A DNA stretch of 64,000 nucleotides from Calothrix sp. NIES-3974. GTDB lineage: Bacteria > Cyanobacteriota > Cyanobacteriia > Cyanobacteriales > Nostocaceae. The notes beneath the pieces were generated by a model that was not told the origin of the DNA, searched no databases, and worked only from the letters and a program-made list of their open reading frames with translations. The translations under genes were made by a program, and so were the position numbers. The stretch is from positions 2,046,001-2,110,000 of the forward strand of contig NZ_AP018254.1 of assembly GCF_002368395.1 (NCBI RefSeq). Reading direction: 5' to 3'. Positions 45,419 through 55,463 of this stretch are shown here, piece by piece; position 1 is the first letter of the stretch; each line of letters begins with the position of its first letter.

Positions 45419-46495
45419 TTACTTATCTTTTTGCCAATAGGAAGTGTAATAAACCCGCTTACCCGTATCCGGAACAAAATGACAGGAAATACAGGAATTC
45501 CAAAGCGACTTCCAAATCGGATCACTGGTCTTGCGATAATATTCTCCTAACAACGGCTTCACTGCGGCTGTCGCTTTTTTCAAATTATAATGGGGCATAT
45601 TCAAAAAAATATGATGCACCACATGGGTCCCAATATCATGATGGATATGGTTAATGAATCCATAATCCCGATCAACAGTCGATAAAGCACCCTTGAGAAA
45701 AGTCCATTCCCCTTCCCGATACCAAGGAACATCAGGTTCTGTATGGTGTAAAAATGTGACTAAATCCAGCCAAACAATAAAGACAACATAGGGACCCAGG
45801 TAATACTTAATTAACCACATCCATCCCCATTGGTAGGTGAAAAACCCTAATAATCCCACCATTGCAATCCACAGGGTAGTACTTGTAATCACATCCCATT
45901 TTTCCGATGGTTTGAATAGGGGACTGCTTGGAGAAAAGTGGGAACCAGTTTTATTGGGAGAACGCTGGAATAAATAAACAGGATATGCAAATAAAAACAG
46001 ATAATAGCGACCGATTTTTTGAATCCAGTCCATTTCTTGATATTGGCTTTCACTCACCGGATACCAACTCTCATCATTATCAATGTGACCATGATTTTTA
46101 TGGTGAGTGCGGTGACTAATTCGCCAGCCATGATAGGGTACTAAAATCGGAGTATGGCAAATATGACCCATTAAATCATTCAGCCATTTATGTTGGGAAA
46201 ATGATTGATGTCCGCAGTCATGTCCAACCACAAATAAAGCCCAAAACATCGTTCCTTGCATTAACCAAAAAATTGGGAAAAATAGCCAAGAATCCAATTT
46301 GTAGGCAAGTAAATAAAGTGCAGCGATGGTGACAACATCACGTCCAAAAAAGAAGAATGATTTCCCCAGATTCGGCTGAAAACATTCTGCGGGAATTACA
46401 GCTTTGATGTCTCCTAGGGTGAAGGGTAATTTTGTCACTTCATCATGAGCATCAAAGCTAGATTGATTGTCTAAACTGATTGTGTTGGATTTCAC
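45419..46495 (-). CDS. desB: Acyl-lipid omega-3 (delta-15) desaturase
   Basis: The 358-residue membrane diiron enzyme has three histidine boxes: GHDCGHQSF, HRTHHKNHGHID and HVVHHIFLNMPHYN. WYPVSESQYQEMDW and ILVPYHGWRISHRTHH are typical of DesB omega-3 desaturases rather than of DesA. It adds a double bond at the omega-3 position of acyl chains on membrane glycerolipids, using ferredoxin in cyanobacteria. It is the last of three desaturase genes in the same direction (desA, desD, desB), separated by ~300-bp spacers. Cold induction is known for the family; no regulatory site was identified here. Confidence 0.92.
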   Translation of the reverse strand: MKSNTISLDNQSSFDAHDEVTKLPFTLGDIKAVIPAECFQPNLGKSFFFFGRDVVTIAALYLLAYKLDSWLFFPIFWLMQGTMFWALFVVGHDCGHQSFSQHKWLNDLMGHICHTPILVPYHGWRISHRTHHKNHGHIDNDESWYPVSESQYQEMDWIQKIGRYYLFLFAYPVYLFQRSPNKTGSHFSPSSPLFKPSEKWDVITSTTLWIAMVGLLGFFTYQWGWMWLIKYYLGPYVVFIVWLDLVTFLHHTEPDVPWYREGEWTFLKGALSTVDRDYGFINHIHHDIGTHVVHHIFLNMPHYNLKKATAAVKPLLGEYYRKTSDPIWKSLWNSCISCHFVPDTGKRVYYTSYWQKDK

Positions 46496-46788
46496 TTGCT
46501 TTTTCGTTCGCGTAATCTCGGACAGTTTGAGTGTGTGAGGTTTTCTGAAGTTAACTTTTGAAAATTAACCCTTAATATTTGTAACATCTGGTGGCAGAAA
46601 TTACAAACCTCCCTTGAAAGTAAGTAGGAATTAGGGAGTAGGAAAACGCAACTTTTATTATTGTTGATAGTGTCAACAGTTTGTGTAGGCTATTCCCCAA
46701 TTGATGAAACTATCCCCAGACTAGTTTGGAGATGTAGGATTGCTACATCTCTGAAATTTATCCTTGGATAGTTCACAGTAATCCAGAT

Positions 46789-47910
46789 TTAATTCACTAA
46801 AACCCCTTGTTTGTTTGGTGATACTTGATTATCTCCCCGACCCAAATCCTTTAACCAACGATAATTGGCAATTAAAGCACCAACAAAAGTCGGATAGACA
46901 TTGTATGTAACTCCAAATTCTGCACATACTTCTGCGACAATGGGAGCTATTTGTGGATAATGAATATGGCAAATATGGGGATAAAGATGATGGATAGTTT
47001 GGTAATTTAATCCACCTAAATACCAGTTTAAAAACCAATTACGAGGAGCAAAGTCAACCGTTGTTTTAACTTGAGCGATCGCCCACTCTTCATCAACTAA
47101 ATTTGATTCGGATTCAGGTTCAATGAACTCGGCTGGTTCGAGGACATGGGCTAACATAAATACATTGCAAATCAGGATTCCGTAAGTCATATAGACAAGC
47201 AGAAATCCTATTAATGCTTCTGTGGGAGAATAACCTAAAGCCATCGGAATGAAGAGAAATATGCTTAACCAGATAATTTTTCCAGTTAACAGAATAAATA
47301 TTTCTTTAGCATTTATATGGGGTATGCGATGGTCGTGATAGTGGCGTTTAAATAAGATAATGTAAATATCCGCAAAGGACCAATATAAAGGAATAATCGC
47401 GTAGATCAAATTAATCAGTAAATGTTGGTAGCGATGATACCATTTATGTTCCATATAGGGAGTCATGCGCACCAATCCATCCCCATGAATCTCCACATCA
47501 TGGTGCAAAATATTGGTGTACATATGATGGAGTTGATTATGGCGGAATCTCCACAAAAAACTGGAAAGACCGATAACATCGTAAATTAATCCAATTGTTC
47601 CATTCACCGATTTATGATTTGAGTAACCACCATGATTCGCATCATGACCGACACTAAAACCAATTCCTGCAATTCCCATTCCTAAAAGGATACAACTAAT
47701 AATTTTTAGCCAAATAATCGGTGGACTAAATAATACTAAACTCCAAGCGGAAATGACCCATCCCAAGATAATTACTGTTTTGAAATACATCGCTGGATGG
47801 TCACGCTTGGCAATTTTATTGCTGAGAAAGTAATCATTGACTTTTTGATTGAGTGCTTGTTGGAAACCACTTGATTTCGCAAATGTGACTTTGGTCGCTG
47901 TTTTGGTCAT
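46789..47910 (-). CDS. desD: Acyl-lipid delta-6 desaturase
   Basis: From ATG 47910 (MTKTATKVTFAKSSGFQQAL) the protein has 373 residues; the frame is open further upstream but lacks family similarity there. Boxes are GHDANHGGYSN, FRHNQLHHMYTN and the variant third box QTIHHLYPHICH, with Gln as first residue, characteristic of front-end delta-6 desaturases. There is no fused cytochrome b5, as in cyanobacterial DesD. Together with DesA and DesB it would give gamma-linolenic and stearidonic acids. It sits between desB and desA. Confidence 0.94.
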   Translation of the reverse strand: MTKTATKVTFAKSSGFQQALNQKVNDYFLSNKIAKRDHPAMYFKTVIILGWVISAWSLVLFSPPIIWLKIISCILLGMGIAGIGFSVGHDANHGGYSNHKSVNGTIGLIYDVIGLSSFLWRFRHNQLHHMYTNILHHDVEIHGDGLVRMTPYMEHKWYHRYQHLLINLIYAIIPLYWSFADIYIILFKRHYHDHRIPHINAKEIFILLTGKIIWLSIFLFIPMALGYSPTEALIGFLLVYMTYGILICNVFMLAHVLEPAEFIEPESESNLVDEEWAIAQVKTTVDFAPRNWFLNWYLGGLNYQTIHHLYPHICHIHYPQIAPIVAEVCAEFGVTYNVYPTFVGALIANYRWLKDLGRGDNQVSPNKQGVLVN

Positions 47911-48000
47911 GAAATTTAAATTACAAAAAGAGAAAATACAAAAATACAAGCCATGAATTGGGTAGCTTGGATCAAATATAGGATGGTTTACACAGAGCAA

Positions 48001-48299
48001 CCCATTGTAACTACAATTTTGGCTGTTTGTTTCCGGAAATAAACATTTTAGTGATTATTCAACTTTCCTATATCTTCACAAAATTCATACCCTAAATTAG
48101 ATTGAAGATGTTGAATAATCAACTTCTGTACATCAAAGACCGTATCCAGAAATCTGCCCCATCTTGTTTCTGGTAAGTATTTAGATGGGGCAATTAATTA
48201 ATATTGGAATAGCCTCAATTTCAGAACATGAAACACCAATATTCAAACACAAACCCTATACAACTGATAACTGTCGATAGGTATCATGTTGAATATGTT
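48001..48299. other. Spacer between desA and desD
   Basis: No gene. GTTGAATAATCAACTT (~48110-48125) is a short inverted repeat. It may contain a separate desD promoter. Confidence 0.3.
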
Positions 48300-49367
48300 T
48301 TAATATGTACTGTTTACTGATTGATTTCGGTATTCCTGAAAAGACAAATAGCCTTCATCTTCTTTGTACAACTGACATTTATCCGTCAAGTCTTTCATTA
48401 AAGACCAGGAAAACTTATATTCATCGTGCAAATATTCACCCCAATTTTCCTTGATGCTTTGATAGGCTTTTCTTAAGTTGTAGGAAGGAATCCCAGTCGA
48501 AATATGGTGGGGAACGTGAACATTAATATCATGGCAGAGAAACTCTACCCAACGAGGATAATCACAGTGAACTGTTCCCGATAGCTGTGCGAGAGCTTCA
48601 TTCCAATCAGTTTCCGACTTGAAGGGGACACTCGGTGTAGTATGGTGGACGTATGTAAAAGTACTCATCCAAAAATGATACACCAACCAAGGTATAAACC
48701 AAAACTTAATCACACCCCAAATACCCGTGGTTAAAAACAGAGCGGGAAATGCGATCGCAGCCCCAATTAACACAACAAAAACCGATAACTTTACATTTCC
48801 TCGGTCTTTGCGATCAAAATTACGCCAATCGAAGTGAATCACCAGCCAGTGTCCAATCGAACCAAGCCACCACAACTTTTTGGTTAATAATAGTCGGTAT
48901 CCAATCCGATAAACAGGATGCCAAGCTTCGTAAACATCAGGACGAATTGGATGCCATGCATTATCGTAATCCAGTTTGTTGGTGTGCTTGTGGTGATAAT
49001 TATGACCAATACGCCAGGAATGGAAGGGATATATTAGTGGTAAAAACGCCAGGTGTCCAACTAAATCGTTAACCCACCGACGGTTAGAAAACGAACGGTG
49101 TCCGCAATCATGGCCAATCACAAAAAAACCCGTCAGAGCGGTTCCGGTAAAAACCCAAGCGACGGGTAGGAGAAACCAGGGTGCAAATGTAATACTTGCG
49201 TACCCGAAAATTACCATCAGAACGCTGATAATTAATCCAGTCCAAGCTTTACGGGGATTTTTTTCAAAACATTCCTTGGGTAGGGATTTGATGATATCCT
49301 TCAGCGTGAAATCAACTTGATTCGGGGACTGGGTTTGGTTCTGATTGCCTACAATAAACGTTGTCAT
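48300..49367 (-). CDS. desA: Acyl-lipid delta-12 desaturase
   Basis: The 355-residue protein has histidine boxes GHDCGHRSFSNRRW, HNYHHKHTNKLDYDNAWH and HVPHHISTGIPSYNLRKA. AWHPIRPDVYEAWHP is typical of DesA. Four hydrophobic segments anchor it in the membrane. It converts oleoyl to linoleoyl chains on glycerolipids, preceding the DesB and DesD steps. It is the first gene of the three-desaturase cluster. The delta-9 enzyme DesC is not in the window. Confidence 0.95.
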   Translation of the reverse strand: MTTFIVGNQNQTQSPNQVDFTLKDIIKSLPKECFEKNPRKAWTGLIISVLMVIFGYASITFAPWFLLPVAWVFTGTALTGFFVIGHDCGHRSFSNRRWVNDLVGHLAFLPLIYPFHSWRIGHNYHHKHTNKLDYDNAWHPIRPDVYEAWHPVYRIGYRLLLTKKLWWLGSIGHWLVIHFDWRNFDRKDRGNVKLSVFVVLIGAAIAFPALFLTTGIWGVIKFWFIPWLVYHFWMSTFTYVHHTTPSVPFKSETDWNEALAQLSGTVHCDYPRWVEFLCHDINVHVPHHISTGIPSYNLRKAYQSIKENWGEYLHDEYKFSWSLMKDLTDKCQLYKEDEGYLSFQEYRNQSVNSTY

Positions 49368-49962
49368 GAATTCCTCAAAGACTCCTCACCATTAAATGCC
49401 ATCGCGGTATAAACCGTCTAGTCTACAAATGTAATTTATGAAAAAATAGCTTGTACAAGAACAGGTATATTTCCTTCCTTCAGTACAGGTTGACAGGACT
49501 GTTTGCAAAAAAGCCCCCAAAAAACACACATCAATAAATTATCACCTGTAATGGTGTATATGAGTAGGAAAAAATGCCTGACGCAATTCCGATTGGTAGG
49601 GATAGAATACAGGAGACAGGATACATAAAGCTTTTTGATGTTTGGTTGTGTCACAGCTCCCCATGTAGATATAAACTCTCCTGCTAGTGCGTTCGCACTA
49701 TAAAATCATCAACAACTTTTTCCCACTCTTCCCCTTCTCCCCTACTCCTGACGCTAAAGTGCTACTACGTGCCTTTTTTGACTCATCAAAATTAATGGGA
49801 CAGACCACTAGTCCACCATGTTGCTTGGACACGAGGAAACAAGAAAATAGCTCCCGCACCCACTCCCGACTCCCTATTTTCAAGTGAGTGAAACATTTTA
49901 CCTGGGGATTTTAGTCCTACCTGTAGTAGAATGTCTCACCATCCTGGAATATCAAAATTTTT
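49368..49962. other. 595-bp spacer between divergent desA and transporter genes
   Basis: No supported gene. Presumably contains the desA promoter and the promoter of the solute-binding lipoprotein gene. Confidence 0.35.
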
Positions 49963-51609
49963 ATGAATTGGTTATTATCGCCATTTTCTCGATGGCCAAA
50001 AATTACCAGAGTCTTGAGTTTATCTTGTTTGTGTCTATTTTTAATCGTTAGTTGTAACTCCTCTCCCTCCTCCGATACCCTGGGGAATGGTGCTGCAACC
50101 AGCGATCGCATTGTTATTGGTACTACTAATAAACCCCGTACCCTTGACCCTGCGGATGCCTATGAAACTGGCTCCCTAGCTCTGATTTATAATATGAGCG
50201 ATCGCTTATATACTTACAAGGGGGAAACTGCGGAAATTATCCCCCAATTGGCAACTGCTCTACCGCAAGTGAGTGCTGATGGTTTAACCTATACCATACC
50301 TGTACGTCAGGATGTGGTATTTCACGATGGCACAAAGTTTAATGCTGCGGCAATGGCCTTTAGTTTGGAACGATTTATCAAAAATGGCGGGAAACCAGCT
50401 TTTTTATTGGGTGATATTGTTGACTCAGTAAAATCTACAGGCGAATACGAACTAACGATTAAACTCAAACAACCCTTTGCCGCATTTCCTTCCCTACTCG
50501 CCTTTTCCGGTGTTTGTGCAGTCTCTCCCCAAGCCTACGAAATCGGTGAAGGTAAATTTAACCCCAATAATTTTGTCGGTACAGGTCCCTACAAATTAAC
50601 CCAATTTGCCACCGACCGGGTACAACTGGATGTTTTTGACCAGTATTGGGGAAATAAACCAATTAACAACGGTATCGTTCTGCAAATTCTTAGTAGTGGC
50701 GTAAATCTATACAACTCCTTCCAGAAAAAATCCATAGATGTAGCTGCTTTATCGATGGATGCGGATCAAATTCGTGCCCTTCGCAGTAAAGCCAAAACCG
50801 GAGCTTGGCAAGCGATCGCTAACAATGGTAGCGTTGTTTACTTTATGTCCGTCAACCGGAACCAAGAACCTTTAAACAAACCTGCCGTAAGACAAGCACT
50901 AGCAGCCATGTTCAACCGGACATTACTCCTAGAGCGGGTATTATACGGACAGGGGCAGCCAGTATATAGTATGATACCCAACACCTTTGACGTGTATCAA
51001 CCTGTATTCAAAGAAAAATATGGAGAAGATGGGAACATCCCAGCAGCCAAGAAAATGTTAGAACAAGCTGGCTTTAGTCAACAAAACCCCGCCAAAATCG
51101 AACTGTGGTATCGTTCCAATATTCCGACTACAACTTTAAACGCCACAGTCATCAAAGCGATCGCAGATAAAACAATGGGTGGTCTACTAGACATCCAGAC
51201 AATCGGGATTGACTCAACTACAATGTATCGCAATATCTCCAAAGGCGTGTATGCCACTACCCTATTAGAATGGTATCCCGACTTTTTAGACCCAGATAAT
51301 TACGTCCAGCCCTTTTTGCAATGCGAACAGGGAAATCCAGAAACCGGATGTGAAAAAGGCGGTAGCGTCTCCCAAGGGTCATTTTACTACAGCGATCACA
51401 TGAATAAACTAATTGAAGCCCAACGCCAAGAACAAGACCCCAGGAAACGCCGACAAATCTTCGCCGAAATTCAACAAATCCTCGCCGAAGAAGTACCCTA
51501 TATCCCCCTCTGGCAAGGACAAGATTACCTCTTTGCCCACAACGGAGTCAACGGAGTCAAACAAGACGCAAGTCAGTTGTTAATTTATAGCGGGATTAAA
51601 AAAACTTGA
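49963..51609 (+). CDS. Family-5 solute-binding lipoprotein (peptide/nickel ABC transporter)
   Basis: The 548-residue protein has a basic start, a hydrophobic segment and lipobox CLFLIVSC, then a Ser-rich linker. The mature part has RIVIGTTNKPRTLDPADAYE, the family block IIPQLATALPQVSADGLTYT and VRQDVVFHDGTKFNAAAMAF. It is anchored outside the inner membrane and presents peptides, nickel chelates or opine-like compounds to a permease. The residue pattern does not decide among these. A permease gene follows on the same strand after a 376-bp repeat-bearing spacer. Confidence 0.93.
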   Translation: MNWLLSPFSRWPKITRVLSLSCLCLFLIVSCNSSPSSDTLGNGAATSDRIVIGTTNKPRTLDPADAYETGSLALIYNMSDRLYTYKGETAEIIPQLATALPQVSADGLTYTIPVRQDVVFHDGTKFNAAAMAFSLERFIKNGGKPAFLLGDIVDSVKSTGEYELTIKLKQPFAAFPSLLAFSGVCAVSPQAYEIGEGKFNPNNFVGTGPYKLTQFATDRVQLDVFDQYWGNKPINNGIVLQILSSGVNLYNSFQKKSIDVAALSMDADQIRALRSKAKTGAWQAIANNGSVVYFMSVNRNQEPLNKPAVRQALAAMFNRTLLLERVLYGQGQPVYSMIPNTFDVYQPVFKEKYGEDGNIPAAKKMLEQAGFSQQNPAKIELWYRSNIPTTTLNATVIKAIADKTMGGLLDIQTIGIDSTTMYRNISKGVYATTLLEWYPDFLDPDNYVQPFLQCEQGNPETGCEKGGSVSQGSFYYSDHMNKLIEAQRQEQDPRKRRQIFAEIQQILAEEVPYIPLWQGQDYLFAHNGVNGVKQDASQLLIYSGIKKT

Positions 51610-51826
51610 ATTTGAGGAGACAGGAGAGATATGTGAACTGTCTATAGCTTTCTACCCTCCGAAACAGAACTTTTCCTTTAGATGCTTAATCCTTGAAGGT
51701 CAACTGTCACCTGTAAACCGTCAACAAACCAAAAGCAAAATACATCAGCGTGCAAACTAACTAGTCATCATGAACTGCGTACACCAGGATGTATGAAATT
51801 GATTTTTCCCCCACTCCCTACTCCCT
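51610..51826. other. Spacer within the family-5 transporter locus
   Basis: Contains GGTCAACTGTCACCTGTAAA plus CCGTCAAC short repeats; no gene. Confidence 0.3.
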
Positions 51827-51855
51827 GTACAGACGACCTGACGGGTCGTCTCTAC
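51827..51855. repeat. Palindrome-family copy between binding protein and permease genes
   Basis: GTACAGACGACCTGACGGGT then CGTCTCTAC: near-perfect relative of 1305-1333 with two arm mismatches. The following CTGATCTCAACGACAATTTT and CACCACCCACCT is the inverse of sequence at 17831-17864. Confidence 0.75.
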
Positions 51856-51985
51856 TCCCTGATCTCAACGACAATTTTCACCACCCACCTACTCATAACT
51901 AATCAAAAACCTGTCCAGGAAAGTTTTCCAGAAGCATCAAACGACTCATTAGAGTAATCCATAATCTAAAATCTAAAATCCAACC

Positions 51986-53014
51986 ATGTCCCGTTCTCAA
52001 GCCCTAACCTACTACATAACCACCCGCTTATTATTAGCACCCTTACAAATCCTCACCATCGTCACAATGGTATTTTTGTTACTGCGAGTTGCAGCTGGCG
52101 ACCCAGTGGATGCTATTTTAGGTGTACGCGCTCCCGATGCAGCCAAAGAAGCCCTGCGCAAACAGCTTGGTTTAGATGCACCCTTGTGGTTACAGTACCT
52201 CAATTACCTAGGTAATCTCTTCTTCAAACTCGATTTAGGTAATTCCCTCACCAGCAGTGGTAAAGCCGTCTGGGAAATCATTGGAGAGCATTTTCCTGCA
52301 ACAGCCGAATTAGCCATATCTAGCATTATTGTTGCTCTCGTTGTCGGTATTGGTGTGGGAATGCTGTCCGCATCCCGTCCCGGTACTAGTCTCGATGTGG
52401 GGGGTCGTCTATTTGGCATTATTACCTACGCTTTACCGATGTTTTGGGCGGGAATGGTACTACAATTAATCTTTGCTGTTGGCTTAGATTTATTACCCCT
52501 GGGAACCAGATTTCCAGCCACCTTAGCAACACCTACCAAAATCACCGGACTGTATACCATCGATAGTCTATTATCAGGTGAATTTATTCAATTTTTTACC
52601 GCCATCAAATACCTAATCCTTCCCAGTTGTACCTTGGGAATTCTCCTCAGTGGCATATTTGAACGCATTGTCCGGGTTAACTTGAAACAAACCCTCCTAT
52701 CCGACTACGTAGAAGCCGCCAGAGCCAGAGGTATCCCTGAAAACAAAATTCTGGTCTCCCACGCCCTCAAAAATGCCCTCATTCCCGTGATTACAGTCCT
52801 GGGATTAACCTTTGCATCCCTACTCGGAGGAGCAATCCTCACCGAAGTCACCTTTTCTTGGCCAGGTTTAGCCAATCGTCTCTACGAAGCCATCCACGAA
52901 CGGGATTACACCACCGTCCAGGGCATCATGGTATTTTTCGGCACAATAGTTGTGATTGCAAGTATTTTAATTGATATTTTCAACGCCTACGTAGACCCAC
53001 GTATTCGTTATTAA
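51986..53014 (+). CDS. DppB/OppB-type ABC transporter permease
   Basis: The 342-residue membrane protein has about six helices. The N-terminal helix, VFLLLRVAAGDPVDAILG, and LRKQLGLDAPLWLQYLNYLG are standard DppB-type features; the EAA coupling loop is DYVEAARARGIPENKILVSH plus ALKNALIPVI. It forms half of the channel for a family-5 importer. Neither the DppC-type partner nor ATPases are next to it; the gene is followed by a convergent NACHT gene. The other subunits must be elsewhere, which is common in cyanobacteria. Confidence 0.95.
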   Translation: MSRSQALTYYITTRLLLAPLQILTIVTMVFLLLRVAAGDPVDAILGVRAPDAAKEALRKQLGLDAPLWLQYLNYLGNLFFKLDLGNSLTSSGKAVWEIIGEHFPATAELAISSIIVALVVGIGVGMLSASRPGTSLDVGGRLFGIITYALPMFWAGMVLQLIFAVGLDLLPLGTRFPATLATPTKITGLYTIDSLLSGEFIQFFTAIKYLILPSCTLGILLSGIFERIVRVNLKQTLLSDYVEAARARGIPENKILVSHALKNALIPVITVLGLTFASLLGGAILTEVTFSWPGLANRLYEAIHERDYTTVQGIMVFFGTIVVIASILIDIFNAYVDPRIRY

Positions 53015-53073
53015 TTTTAGTTTTTAAATTTTGGATTTTGGGCGTTGCTGAATCCATGTATGAATTTAAATAT

Positions 53074-53097
53074 AGAGACGCGATATATCGCGCCTCT
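53074..53097. repeat. Palindrome (AGACGCGATATATCGCGCCT) between convergent genes
   Basis: Lies in the 89-bp gap between the permease stop and the NACHT gene stop, so it could serve as a bidirectional terminator hairpin. Outer arms AGAG/CTCT also pair. Confidence 0.7.
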
Positions 53098-53103
53098 ATG
53101 CAA

Positions 53104-55221
53104 TTAATCACAGCATAACATCCGAGATTCCACCTCAGCCCATCCTTGCTTCGACAAACTAACCGCAGCTTGCTGACAACGCACAATCAAAGCGTTGACA
53201 TACAAATAATTCGTCAAGGCTGCTGATTCTGCTGAGGATAAATTTAACAAATCGGAATTAAGCTGTAATCCCGTCAGCCAAGTTTGGGCAATCCGTGAAT
53301 TAAAACCTTGGTGTACTTTGTAGGAATCATTGATACGCGGAGCACGACTCCATAGTACCCCTAAATTATTCATCAAACGGTTGAAATCCACCCTGGGTAA
53401 AATTTGGGAACGACTTAATTCGTCCGCGATCGCATGGTTCAAAGCCTGTTCTAAAGCCCGTTTTGGGGTTGCTGGTCGCATGGGGGTACGACTGGAATTG
53501 AGTGCTCTGACGTAACTGGGATTGGCAACTCTAGCTAAATCTAATATCCGTGTCATTTCCAAAAAATCGGCTAAACGGGGACTAAGTAATGTCACTAATT
53601 CCAGGCTAGCATCTTTCCCTGTTCCCAAAAATAGAGCCACAGATCGCTGGGTGAGTGGGGAAAATTCCGATCCATCCCCTTGGGAAATCTCCATCACCCA
53701 TTTAATTAACCCTTGCAGTTTTGGTGTATACAAATATCCCCGTGCTTTGACCTCCATCATCATCAAAAACTCGTCCACACCCCGACGCATTAATCCTGCA
53801 ACCAACAAGAAAACCTCATACCAGCGTTTATCTAGTAAATGTAAATTCACCAAGTTTGCAGCTTCGTGATTATCAGTAATATATTGAGCTGTTAAATATT
53901 CCTGGAACGACAAATGGCAAAAAGAATATATATCTGCGGCCCTCTCCACCAATATACCCTGTTGAACCGCGATCGCATTTAAAATTTCTTCCCCATTTAA
54001 ATACTGAGGTACATTGAAATGATTACTAATAAAATTTCTTATATCACGGGTAATCTCCCATCTTGGAAAAAATAGTTGGTCATTTTTAAATCCCTTATAG
54101 GCAATATCAGCTAATAAAATTTCCTCTAATTCCGTACTTAATCCTTTATGGATTTCTTCCCGCATGATGCGCTTCTCCGCTGCCCATGCTTCTAGTAAAA
54201 TTCTTAATGCTTGTCGATACAAACCACTTCTTTTATTCGCAAAATGTTGGGAATGGTCATAAACTAAACATAAAAAAGTTAGCAATAAAGGTGTATTTGC
54301 CAACTCCTTTGCTCCACTATTTTCTGGCTTTTGTAAGATTTCCCAACACTTTTTGGCAGTACCGATCCGTTTATCCTCCTCCGATTGGAACCAATTAGAA
54401 ATAAATTGTTTAATTTGCGTATTATCAAACTCCGCCATTGCCACATCGGTAAAACGTTGAAAGTAACTCCGATATGCCGCAATCCGACATGAAATAATAA
54501 ATCTATTCTGATAGTATTGATCACAAAAATTCTCTATCGTCTCCATGACTCTAGACACATATTTGACAGGGACTTCATCTAAACCATCAAATAAAATTAA
54601 TAACCGCCCATCCGTCAATAACTTCTGGGTAGACTCTTGTGCATAGGGTAAACCACAAATCTTAAATTCCTCAATAATTGCCTGAACTATATCAATTTTT
54701 GCCGAAGTAAATCGCTTCAATTCTAAAAATACCGGAATACACTCATGCTGATAAGCACCATTTTTCCCCTTCAGTGCTTCCAAACCAATTTTCCGTAAAA
54801 ATGTTGACTTACCTACCCCAGGACCACCCAACACCATTAAATACTGCTTCTGGTTAGCAACCTCAATCCCAGAGACCTTGGTCGCATTCCGGGGTTGAAA
54901 ACTACGATTCTCCCGATAAGCTCTTTCTAAACTTTCAACGGACTCCAACCGTCGCACATCACTATTTTTTAAAAAAAATACCGTGATATATATCGATTCT
55001 AACGCCACTGGTTCCCGCATCCCTAACACCTTTAAGCGACAATGGCGTTCGGCATAGTTTTTAACATACTGCTGGGAAGCTTCATATACCAACTGCTGCA
55101 TTTTCCGATCTAGCAGTCTTTGCAATTTGGTCACACCCTTCCAAGTCTTCTCAATCAAAATCATCGCCAGAAATTGACCTGCTTCTTTGCCAATTTCGGT
55201 TGCTAGAGTTTCTGCGGGCAT
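53104..55221 (-). CDS. NACHT-domain NTPase (STAND, possible defence protein)
   Basis: The 705-residue protein has a helical N-terminal ~110 residues, then a NACHT ATPase: Walker A GGPGVGKST (132-140), Walker B LLILFDGLDEVP (~207-218), sensor RFIISCRIAAYR, ELANTPLLLTFLCLVY in the winged-helix region and FCHLSFQEYLTAQYI, typical of bacterial NACHTs. The C-terminal ~250 residues are helical with no recognised repeat type. There is no fused nuclease, protease or TIR domain. Bacterial NACHT proteins include experimentally shown phage-defence genes, and others regulate development; which applies is unknown. It is monocistronic and convergent with the permease gene. Confidence 0.93.
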   Translation of the reverse strand: MPAETLATEIGKEAGQFLAMILIEKTWKGVTKLQRLLDRKMQQLVYEASQQYVKNYAERHCRLKVLGMREPVALESIYITVFFLKNSDVRRLESVESLERAYRENRSFQPRNATKVSGIEVANQKQYLMVLGGPGVGKSTFLRKIGLEALKGKNGAYQHECIPVFLELKRFTSAKIDIVQAIIEEFKICGLPYAQESTQKLLTDGRLLILFDGLDEVPVKYVSRVMETIENFCDQYYQNRFIISCRIAAYRSYFQRFTDVAMAEFDNTQIKQFISNWFQSEEDKRIGTAKKCWEILQKPENSGAKELANTPLLLTFLCLVYDHSQHFANKRSGLYRQALRILLEAWAAEKRIMREEIHKGLSTELEEILLADIAYKGFKNDQLFFPRWEITRDIRNFISNHFNVPQYLNGEEILNAIAVQQGILVERAADIYSFCHLSFQEYLTAQYITDNHEAANLVNLHLLDKRWYEVFLLVAGLMRRGVDEFLMMMEVKARGYLYTPKLQGLIKWVMEISQGDGSEFSPLTQRSVALFLGTGKDASLELVTLLSPRLADFLEMTRILDLARVANPSYVRALNSSRTPMRPATPKRALEQALNHAIADELSRSQILPRVDFNRLMNNLGVLWSRAPRINDSYKVHQGFNSRIAQTWLTGLQLNSDLLNLSSAESAALTNYLYVNALIVRCQQAAVSLSKQGWAEVESRMLCCD

Positions 55222-55463
55222 ATTCCATACCTACTTCAGTATAATTGCTGAATCAAACCCGTGGGTGAAGAATCCGGAAAAAGTGTAACAATATCCGAGA
55301 AAATACTCTTTAACAATTGAATTACCTGTTGCCTCTTACCCTTTACCCACCAGGAATCAAAGACTTATTCCCGTCAACTCTAAGTATAATTTTATCTGCA
55401 CAAATATATCTGTAGGAAATGAAAAAACAAGCTGATGTTCGACAACCAACTTGCTCAATAATT
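55222..55463. other. Upstream region of the NACHT gene
   Basis: No gene; presumably contains the NACHT promoter. Confidence 0.3.

Noticed and set aside
47911-48000. Extended N-terminus of the delta-6 desaturase
   Set aside because: The extra ~30 residues are hydrophobic and Cys-rich, unlike the family, which begins at the internal Met.
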